From Nocardioides abyssi (lineage in GTDB: Bacteria > Actinomycetota > Actinomycetes > Propionibacteriales > Nocardioidaceae): a DNA stretch of 64,000 nt. Numbering within the stretch: position 1 is the first letter of the stretch; each line of letters opens with the position of its first letter. Shown in pieces: positions 57,022 to 64,000 of this stretch. Position numbers and translations under genes: made by a program. Below the pieces are notes generated by a model, which was not told the DNA's origin, searched no databases, and saw only the letters and a program-made list of their open reading frames with translations. The stretch is taken from contig NZ_JAUHJR010000002.1 in NCBI RefSeq assembly GCF_030412915.1, positions 744,001 to 808,000 of the forward strand. Direction: 5' to 3'.

Positions 57022-57970
57022 GGCCGCCCGGTCGTCGGCCGGTCGCGGCTCCCGCGCCGTCGGGCTGCTGCTCGGCTTCGCCGCGGACCGGCTGCTCGGC
57101 GACCCGCACCGGTGGCACCCCGTCGCCGGCCTCGGCCGGGCGGCGGCGCTCTCCGAGCGGGCGCTGTACGCCGACGCGCGGCTGCCCGGCGCCGTCCACG
57201 CCGGCCTGGTGGTCGGCGGCTGCTTGGGCCTCGGCGTCCTCCTCGAGCGGGCGACCCGCGGCCGCCCGGCGGTGCACGCGCTCGCCACCGCCGCCGCGAC
57301 GTGGACCGTGCTCGGCGGGCGGAGCCTGGAGCGGGAGGCGCTCGCCGTCCACGCGCTGCTCGCAGCGGGCGACCTGCCGGGCGCGCGAGTCCGGCTGACC
57401 CACCTCGTCGGCCGCGACCCCACCGCCCTGTCCGCGGCCGAGGTCGCCCGCGCGGTGGTCGAGTCGGTCGCGGAGAACACCTCCGACGCGGTCACGGCCC
57501 CGCTGGTGTGGGGAGCCGTCGGCGGCGTACCCGCCCTGCTCGCGCACCGCGCCGCCAACACCCTGGACGCGATGGTGGGCCACCGCGGCGCGCGCTACGG
57601 GCGGTTCGGCTGGGCCTCGGCCCGCCTCGACGACCTGCTGGGACTGCCCGGGTCGCGCTGGGCCGGGCTCTGCGTCCTCGCTGCCGGACCGGCACGGGCC
57701 GGCGCCGCGTGGTCGGCGTGGCGGCGGGACGCGGCGGCGCACCCCAGCCCCAACGCCGGTGTCGTGGAGGCCACCTTCGCCGGCGCGCTCGGCGTCACGC
57801 TCGGCGGCACCAACACCTACGGCGACCGGGTGGAGGTGCGGCCGACGATGGGTCGTGGGCGCGCCGTCGAGCCGGACGACGTCCTCCGCGCCACCACCCT
57901 CGCGCGGCGCGTCGGCGGGCTGGCCGCGCTGGGCGCCGGGGGCCTGGCTGCGCTCGGCTCGCGGGTCTAG
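57002..57970 (+). CDS. cobD: Adenosylcobinamide-phosphate synthase
   Basis: 322 residues from GTG 57002, overlapping the previous gene. CobD/CbiB membrane protein: LLLGFAADRLLGDPHRWHPVAGLGRA at the N terminus, LVGRDPTALSAAEVARAVVESVAENTSDAVTAPLVWGAVGGVPALLAHRAANTLDAMVGHRGARYGRFGWASARLDDLL, and HPSPNAGVVEATFAGALGVTLGGTNTYG. It attaches the aminopropanol-phosphate arm to adenosylcobyric acid, consistent with the fused CobC upstream. Confidence 0.95.
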   Translation: MAGSRPEAARSSAGRGSRAVGLLLGFAADRLLGDPHRWHPVAGLGRAAALSERALYADARLPGAVHAGLVVGGCLGLGVLLERATRGRPAVHALATAAATWTVLGGRSLEREALAVHALLAAGDLPGARVRLTHLVGRDPTALSAAEVARAVVESVAENTSDAVTAPLVWGAVGGVPALLAHRAANTLDAMVGHRGARYGRFGWASARLDDLLGLPGSRWAGLCVLAAGPARAGAAWSAWRRDAAAHPSPNAGVVEATFAGALGVTLGGTNTYGDRVEVRPTMGRGRAVEPDDVLRATTLARRVGGLAALGAGGLAALGSRV

Positions 57971-58001
57971 GGTGACCGGCACCCTGGGAGAGGAGAGCGC
58001 A

Positions 58002-58526
58002 GTGGAGGCGGAGTCGCGGCGGGTCGCACCGGTCGACGGTTCCGAGCTGGCGACCCTCCAGGGGGCCCTGGACCACCAGCGCGACACGCTGCGCTGGAAG
58101 TGCTCGGGCCTGACCGAGGAGGAGCTGCGCCGCCCGTTCCCGCCCAGCTCGATGACGCTGGCCGGGCTGGTGCTGCACCTGACGATGGTCGAGGCCGGCT
58201 GGTTCAACCTCAGCTACGCCGGGGGCGTCGTCATGCCGGGGTGGCTCCCGGTCGCCGACCTGGACGACCCGGACTGGGCCTGGACGCACGCCCAGGAGTT
58301 CGCGACCGACCAGCTGTGGACGTGGTTCGACGAGGCGGTCGCCGTCTCGGACGGCATCGTCGCCGACGCGGCCGCCGGCGAGCAGGGGCTCGCGCGGGTC
58401 GGCGCCGATCCGGAGGAGCCGGTCTCGATGCGCTGGCTCCTGATCCACATGATCGAGGAGTACGCGCGGCACAACGGCCACGCGGACTTGCTGCGCGAGG
58501 CCATCGACGGGCGCACCGGCGACTGA
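58002..58526 (+). CDS. DinB-family (DUF664) protein
   Basis: 174 residues from GTG 58002, chosen for GGAGAGGAGAG upstream; GTG 57972 would add ten residues. A four-helix DinB-like metal-binding bundle: DHQRDTLRWKCSGLTEEELRRPFPPSSMTLAGLVLHLTMVEAGWF, LLIHMIEEYARHNGHADLLREAIDGRTGD. Histidines in LHLTMVEAGWF and EYARHNGHADLL are the likely metal ligands. DUF664 proteins may be thiol-dependent enzymes (mycothiol S-transferases) in actinobacteria. There is no evident link to B12. Confidence 0.9.
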   Translation: MEAESRRVAPVDGSELATLQGALDHQRDTLRWKCSGLTEEELRRPFPPSSMTLAGLVLHLTMVEAGWFNLSYAGGVVMPGWLPVADLDDPDWAWTHAQEFATDQLWTWFDEAVAVSDGIVADAAAGEQGLARVGADPEEPVSMRWLLIHMIEEYARHNGHADLLREAIDGRTGD

Positions 58527-58581
58527 GCCCGCGGCTCGTCGGCCGGGTCGGCCGGGGTCGTCCCGACGAGGACGTGGGCGG

Positions 58582-59414
<833 letters not shown>

Positions 59415-59418
<4 letters not shown>

Positions 59419-60464
59419 GCGGCGACCCTCCTCGCCATCAGCCAGACCAGGACCGGGACGCCGATGAGCGCGGTCAGGGCGCCGATCGGCACCTCCTGGC
59501 CCTCGACGAGGGACCGCGCGGCGGTGTCGGCCCAGACGAGCAGCACGGCACCCGCGACGGCCGAGGCGGGCAGCAGGACGCGGTGCCGCGAGCCGACCAG
59601 CGGCCGGACCAGGTGCGGCACGACGAGCCCGACGAAGCCGATCGCCCCGGCGTACGCGACCGTCGTGGCCGTGACGAGCGCGGTGCCCACCATCAGCACC
59701 CAGCGGGTCGCGGTCACGGGGACGCCGAGCGAGCGGGCCGAGGTCTCCCCGAACGCGAACGCATCGAGCCGCTCGGCGTAGGCCAGGAACCACACCAGGG
59801 CGACCACCGCGGCGGCGAGGAGCACCAGCGCGCTGCCCCACCGCAGGCCCGCGAGCGAGCCCAGCGTCCAGGCGAGCACCCGGCGGGCGGCGTCGCCCTG
59901 CCCGTGCATGATCACCACCACCGACGTGTAGGCCCCGCACAGGTGCGCGACCGCGACGCCGGCCAGGACGGTGCGGTGGGGGCGGAGCGCCCCGCCGCCG
60001 GCCGAGGCGACCAGCAGCACGGCGGCGAGCGCGGCGAGCGCGCCCGCGAAGGCGGCGGCCGGGAGCACGGCGCCGGCGGCGAGACCGCCGACCCCCACGC
60101 CCAGCACGATCACGCTGACCGCGCCGACGCCGGCACCGCTGGAGACGCCCAGCAGGAACGGGTCTGCCAGGTCGTTGCGTGTCAGCGACTGCAGCACGGC
60201 GCCGCAGGCCGCGAGCACGGCCCCCACCGCGACCGCGCCGAGCACCCGGGGCAGGCGCAGCTGCCAGACCAGCTGGTCCTCCAGCAGGGTCACGTCGAGG
60301 TCACCCGCGCCGGCGCGGCGTGCCACCACCGCCAGCACGCGGGCCACCGGCACGTCGACCGAGCCGACGCCCAGCGCGACCGCGCAGCTGCCGAGCAGGA
60401 CCGCGAGCGCACCGAGCGCGAGGAGCCCGCGACCGGTCCGGCCGCGGGCACCCCAGGGGCTCAC
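59415..60464 (-). CDS. btuC: ABC importer permease, B12-riboswitch operon
   Basis: 349 residues from GTG 60464. About ten membrane helices. FecCD/BtuC motifs: LVWQLRLPRVLGAVAVGAVLAACGAVLQSLTRNDLADPFLLGVSSGAGVGA, GAIGFVGLVVPHLVRPLVGSRH, QEVPIGALTALIGVPVLVWLMARR. It overlaps the binding-protein gene (GTGA) and the ATPase gene (ATGA). Confidence 0.9.
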
Positions 60465-61474
60465 CCATCCAGCCCGAGCTCGTCGAGCTGCGCCGCCAGC
60501 GCGGCGGCTCCGTCGACCAGCCGCACGCCCGCGGTCGAGGCGGAGAACGGCACCACCGCGTAGCGCTGCTCGCGGACCGCGGTGAGCCCCTGGAGGACCG
60601 GGTCGGACTCGAGGTAGGCCCGCTTGTCCGCGGCCGGGTCCCACGCGGCGTCGACCAGGACGATGACGTCCGGGTCCGCGGACAGCACGTCCTCCCAGCT
60701 CCCCTCGGCCCAGGAGCCGGGCAGGTCGGCGAAGACGTTGGTCGCGCCCACCGCGTCGAGGACCAGCTGCGGGCCGCCGTCGCCGGCGCCGACGTTCGGC
60801 GACTTGGTGCCGCCGTCCCACCACAGGACGTCGAGACCCTCGCCGGCCGCCGCGGAGCGCAGGTCGGCGAGCTGCTCTCCCTGCTGGTCCCTCAGCCGCT
60901 CGGCCGCCTCCGGGTGGCCCAGGGCGGTCGCGACGTCCGCGACCTCGTCCCAGACGGCCTCGAACGACGCCCCCGGCCGGTCCTCGGCCTCGGGGCAGCC
61001 GAACGGGGAGAGGTAGGCGCCGACGCCGGCGGCGGCCAGGTCCTCCTGCGTCCCGGCCACGGCCGGCTCGAAGGCGCTCGCGTAGGAGGCGTAGACGAAG
61101 TCGGGGCGGGCGGCCAGCAGCTGCTCGTTGGTGGGGTACTCCGCCGAGAGGACCGGGACGGCGTCGTACGCCGCCCGCCACTTCCCGGGGACGGCGTCGT
61201 CGAGGTAGGCGGTGCCGGCGAGCTGGTCGGCCAGGCCGAGCGCCAGCACCACCTCGGTGGCGCCCTGGTTGAGGGTCACCACGTCGGTCGGAGGCTCGGC
61301 CACGGTGACCTCGTGGCCGCAGCTGGTGACGGTGACGGGTGGCTCGGCGGACGTGTGCGGGGCGCTCTCGGCCGCCGGTGCCCCGGTGCAGCCGGACAGC
61401 AACCCGGAGGTGGAGACGACCGCTGCAAGCAAAGCTGCGGGCAGGGTCGGACGCAGGACGGGACGACGAATCAT
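60461..61474 (-). CDS. btuF: ABC importer substrate-binding lipoprotein, B12-riboswitch operon
   Basis: 337 residues from ATG 61474. Lipobox LLSGC. BtuF/FepB fold: TVTSCGHEVTVAEPPTDVVTLNQGATEVVLALGL, RPDFVYASYASAFEP, DPDVIVLVDAAWDP. It lies 41 bp after riboswitch 3, arguing for a corrinoid ligand. The paralogous operon at 37221-40156 has no riboswitch. Residue-level ligand specificity is not readable. Confidence 0.88.
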   Translation of the reverse strand: MIRRPVLRPTLPAALLAAVVSTSGLLSGCTGAPAAESAPHTSAEPPVTVTSCGHEVTVAEPPTDVVTLNQGATEVVLALGLADQLAGTAYLDDAVPGKWRAAYDAVPVLSAEYPTNEQLLAARPDFVYASYASAFEPAVAGTQEDLAAAGVGAYLSPFGCPEAEDRPGASFEAVWDEVADVATALGHPEAAERLRDQQGEQLADLRSAAAGEGLDVLWWDGGTKSPNVGAGDGGPQLVLDAVGATNVFADLPGSWAEGSWEDVLSADPDVIVLVDAAWDPAADKRAYLESDPVLQGLTAVREQRYAVVPFSASTAGVRLVDGAAALAAQLDELGLDG

Positions 61475-61514
61475 CGGTGGTGCTCTCTTCCAGGAACCCT
61501 CGTGGAGGTGAAGC

Positions 61515-61677
61515 GCCGTGGCCGGTCTCCTGGCTCGCGCATCGACGTCCGACGACCGACCTTCCCAGGCTCGCGCCCAGTGGTCCTGACACCTGCGTGT
61601 CAGTGAGGTCGAGGAACTCCGCGCTCACAGTGGCGAGGGCCGCGCCGGTCTCACACCGGCTTCCCGTGCACCACGGC
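61515..61677 (-). promoter_or_regulatory. Cobalamin riboswitch 3, upstream of btuFCD
   Basis: On the minus strand: P1 GCCGTGG (61677-61671) pairs with CCACGGC (61521-61515). GGGAAGCCGGTGTGAGACCGGCGCGGCCC core (from 61665), CTCGCCACTGTGA, GACCACTGG, GCCTGGGAAGG, and B12 box GAGCCAGGAGACCGGCC. This is the long class. The 5' 53 bp of the aptamer lie inside the cobK coding sequence. Confidence 0.95.
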
Positions 61678-62422
61678 AGCCGGAACTTACCACCGTCCGG
61701 GCCTGCCGGAGCACCCAGTCCAGAGCCGGACCCGGCGCATCGACGACGGGTGTCCCCGGGTCTCGCGCGGGACGGGCGACCACGACGACCGGCACGTCCA
61801 GCGTGGCAGCGGCCTGCAGCTTCGGCCAGGTGTGAGACCCGCCGGAGTCCTTGGTGACGAGCACGTCCGCGCCGTGCTCGCGCAGGACGGCGAGCTCTCC
61901 CTCCACCGTGTACGGCCCGCGGCTGGACAGCAGCCGCCACGTCCGCGGGAGGTCGATCTCCGGCGGGTCGACGACCCGGGCCAGCACGGCCACCCCGCCG
62001 AGGTCGGGGACGAAGCGGGCCAGCTCCTGACGACCGACGGTCAGGAACGGCCGGGTGCCCAGCGTCGCCGCACGGGCGGCCGCCTCACCGTGCGTGGCGA
62101 CGCGGTGCCAGGACGGGTCGGGCTCCCAGCCGGGGCGCTCCAGTCGCAGGAGCAGCACCGCCTCCGCGGCGCAGGCCGCGACGGCGTTCGCGCTGATGCC
62201 GCGCGCGAAGGGGTGCGTAGCGTCGACCACGACGTCGTACGCCGCCAGGGCGGCCCGCAGCCCGGCGACCCCGCCGAAGCCACCGATGCGCACCGGACCC
62301 ACCGGCAACCGCGGCCGCGCGACCCGGCCGGCCAGCGAGGAGGTGACCTCGACACCGGCGTCCACCAGCAGCCGGGCCAGCTCGCGGGCCTCCGCCGTGC
62401 CGCCCAGCAGCAGGACCCTCAT
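61625..62422 (-). CDS. cobK: Precorrin-6A reductase
   Basis: 265 residues from ATG 62422, overlapping the cobQ stop. CobK signatures: [107 protein letters not shown]. It uses NADPH. The last 18 residues (from about [10 protein letters not shown]) are encoded by the 5' part of riboswitch 3, and family members often end earlier, so this tail may be read-through into the aptamer region. Confidence 0.94.
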   Translation of the reverse strand: MRVLLLGGTAEARELARLLVDAGVEVTSSLAGRVARPRLPVGPVRIGGFGGVAGLRAALAAYDVVVDATHPFARGISANAVAACAAEAVLLLRLERPGWEPDPSWHRVATHGEAAARAATLGTRPFLTVGRQELARFVPDLGGVAVLARVVDPPEIDLPRTWRLLSSRGPYTVEGELAVLREHGADVLVTKDSGGSHTWPKLQAAATLDVPVVVVARPARDPGTPVVDAPGPALDWVLRQARTVVSSGCRGAREAGVRPARPSPL

Positions 62423-63906
62423 CGGCGCAGGCCGAGCTCGAGGGTCGGCAGGTCTGCCGGCGCGCCGTCGCGCGCGAGGGCGAGCAGCGCGTCGACGTCG
62501 AGGTGCTCCTCGACCAGGTCCGCCAGCAGCTCCATCCGGTGCTCGCGCGCCGCCGGGAAGGACGTGCCCGACGGCGGCAGGCCCAGCGTCGCGGCGAGGT
62601 ACGCCGCCCGGAACGCGTCGCCCTCCAGCGCGCCGTGCCACATCGTCCCGGCGACCCGACCGACCCGGACCCCGCCGAGGAACGCCTCGACGCCGTCGGC
62701 GGGCGTCACCCGGCCGTGGTGGATCTCGTAGCCGGCCGCCGGGGCGCCGAGCGCCTCGCCGGAGGGCAGGTGCAGCACCTTGTCGGGGGCGAAGGTCGTG
62801 GTCACCGGCAGCAGGCCGAGCCCCGCGACCCGGGTGCCGGGGGCTCCCTCGACGCCGTGGGGGTCGGCGACCTCCGTGCCGAGCAGCTGGTAGCCGCCGC
62901 AGATGCCGAGCAGCGGCCGTCCGGCGCGGACGTGCCGCACCAGGGCCTCGTCCAGTCCGCGGTCGCGGAGCCAGGCGAGGTCGGCGACGGTCGCGCGGGT
63001 GCCGGGCACGACGACCAGGTCGGCGTCGGCGAGGTCCCTGGGGTCGGAGACGAAGACGACGTCGAGCGCCGGCTCGATGCCCAGCGCGTCGACGTCGGTG
63101 TAGTTGCTGATCCGGGGGAGCCGGACCACCGCCACCCGCGCGCGGGCACTGCCCGCGACCCGGGCCCGCCGCCCCTCCAGGTCGAGCGCGTCCTCGGAGT
63201 CGAGCCACAGGTCGGGGTGCCACGGCAGCACGCCGTGCACCGGTCGCCCGGTCAGCTCCTCCAGCCGGTCCAGGCCCGGGCGCAGCAGCCCGAGGTCGCC
63301 GCGGAACTTGTTGACGACGAAGCCGGCGACCAGTGCCTGGTCGGCCGGCTCCAGCACGGCCACCGTCCCGAGCATCGAGGCGAAGAGCCCGCCTCGGTCG
63401 ATGTCGCCGACCACGACGACCGGCAGGTCGGCGTGGCGGGCGAGCCCGAGGTTGACGTAGTCGCTGGCGCGCAGGTTGACCTCCGCCGGGCTGCCAGCGC
63501 CCTCGGCGACGACGACGTCGAACCGGCCGGCCAGGTCGTCGTACGCCGCGTGGGCGGCCGCCGCGAGGTGGCGCCGACCGGTGGCGAAGTCGGTCGCCGC
63601 CACCTCGCCGGCGGGCCGGCCCATCAGCACGACGTGGCTGCGGCGGTCCGACCCCGGCTTCAGCAGCACCGGGTTCATCGCCGGCTCGGGGGTGACCCGT
63701 GCCGCCCGGGCCTGCACCCACTGCGCGCGGCCGATCTCGGCGGGGGCGCCGATGCGGTCGTGGCAGACCATCGAGTTGTTGGACATGTTCTGCGCCTTGT
63801 AGGGCGCGACCGACACCCCGCGCCGGGCGAGGGCGCGGCACAACCCGGTGGTGACGACCGACTTGCCGGCGTCGGAGGTGGTGCCGGCGACGAGCAGCCC
63901 GCTCAC
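62419..63906 (-). CDS. cobQ: Cobyric acid synthase
   Basis: 495 residues from GTG 63906. [43 protein letters not shown]-loop region, [42 protein letters not shown] and the glutamine-amidotransferase [12 protein letters not shown] with its Cys, HHGRVT and [12 protein letters not shown]. It amidates b, d, e and g positions of adenosylcobyrinic acid a,c-diamide. It overlaps both the upstream partial gene and cobK. Confidence 0.97.
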   Translation of the reverse strand: MSGLLVAGTTSDAGKSVVTTGLCRALARRGVSVAPYKAQNMSNNSMVCHDRIGAPAEIGRAQWVQARAARVTPEPAMNPVLLKPGSDRRSHVVLMGRPAGEVAATDFATGRRHLAAAAHAAYDDLAGRFDVVVAEGAGSPAEVNLRASDYVNLGLARHADLPVVVVGDIDRGGLFASMLGTVAVLEPADQALVAGFVVNKFRGDLGLLRPGLDRLEELTGRPVHGVLPWHPDLWLDSEDALDLEGRRARVAGSARARVAVVRLPRISNYTDVDALGIEPALDVVFVSDPRDLADADLVVVPGTRATVADLAWLRDRGLDEALVRHVRAGRPLLGICGGYQLLGTEVADPHGVEGAPGTRVAGLGLLPVTTTFAPDKVLHLPSGEALGAPAAGYEIHHGRVTPADGVEAFLGGVRVGRVAGTMWHGALEGDAFRAAYLAATLGLPPSGTSFPAAREHRMELLADLVEEHLDVDALLALARDGAPADLPTLELGLRR

Positions 63907-64000
63907 CGCGGCGCACGCAGCAGGAAGCAGTCCATCACCCAGCCGGCCTCCTCGCGTGCGGCGGCGCGGGCGGCGCGCACGGTCCCGACGACCTCGGCGA
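63903..64000 (-). CDS. C-terminal end of a gene, possibly precorrin-6A synthase CobF
   Basis: Only the last 31 codons are in the window (tail: a [21 protein letters not shown] segment, then CFLLRAPR). The stop overlaps the cobQ GTG. The [16 protein letters not shown] end resembles, from memory, that of CobF (precorrin-6A synthase, deacetylating), which would fit between CobM and CobK in the pathway. Too short to be sure. Confidence 0.4.
   Translation of the reverse strand, partial: AEVVGTVRAARAAAREEAGWVMDCFLLRAPR

Overview
The window is about 72% GC or higher throughout. It uses GTG starts heavily, packs genes with 4-base ATGA/GTGA overlaps, and carries several actinobacterial syntenies. These are the helicase / Tad-secretion / BldG / H+-pyrophosphatase / topA / tmk / holB block, an NnaR-type HemD-winged-helix regulator beside nirBD, and an actinobacterial aerobic-type cobalamin locus. 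Together with the intergenic 'CTCGAGACC'-type repeats and the Ig-like secreted proteins, this points to a chromosomal segment of a Nocardioides-like actinomycete (Propionibacteriales). No phage, IS element or CRISPR array was seen.

Layout. 1-2915 (+): end of nirB, then nirD, an NnaR-like regulator and a sirohydrochlorin chelatase, i.e. nitrite assimilation plus siroheme supply. 3029-7742 (-): a methyltransferase, a LytS/LytTR two-component system, a small membrane protein and a sodium:solute symporter, arranged as a sensor-plus-transporter operon. 7778-17232: a Fic-like protein, a HAD phosphatase, a Tad/Flp pilus-type operon (CpaE-like, TadA, TadB, TadC, pilin-like, two TadE-like proteins) and a DECH-box MrfA/SftH helicase. 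17381-20493: a BldG-like anti-anti-sigma factor and a membrane H+-pyrophosphatase. 20588-23625 (-): two paralogous secreted Ig-like proteins. 23883-33893: an NPPF methyltransferase, an ECF sigma/anti-sigma pair, topA, a YihY protein, tmk, holB and a secreted peptidase. 34038-37224: a TauD-type dioxygenase with its LysR regulator, a small Cys protein, tRNA-Thr(CGT) and a methyltransferase.

37221-40156 (-) is an ABC importer of the BtuFCD/F420-0 type. 40310-45067 (+) is cobalamin arm 1: riboswitch, truncated cobG, cobH, cobIJ, cobM, bluB. 45016-49343 is an insert of unrelated genes: a LuxR-type regulator, a luciferase-like monooxygenase remnant, an ArsR/AHSA1 pair, a hypothetical protein and a lipoprotein. 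49529-57970 is cobalamin arm 2: cobL on minus, then a second riboswitch driving a ChlI/ChlD-type chelatase, cobA, cobO, a cobB-cobC fusion and cobD. 58002-58526 encodes a DinB protein. 58582-64000 (-) is arm 3: the end of a possible cobF, then cobQ, cobK, a third riboswitch and btuFCD.

Together the window encodes most of the oxygen-type corrin route, lower-ligand synthesis (BluB) and B12 uptake, under three cobalamin riboswitches. CobN and the late nucleotide-loop genes (cobU/S/T) are not in the window.

The main anomalies are: a CobG that stops just before the domain carrying the Fe-S/siroheme cysteines; three in-frame 45-bp intergenic-type repeats inserted in the AAA+ domain of the cobalt-chelatase-like protein; a riboswitch aptamer overlapping the 3' end of cobK; several long perfect or near-perfect palindromes (8550-8619, 9915-9933, 17916-17933, 23757-23794, 40181-40201); and a G14 tract at 48093-48106.
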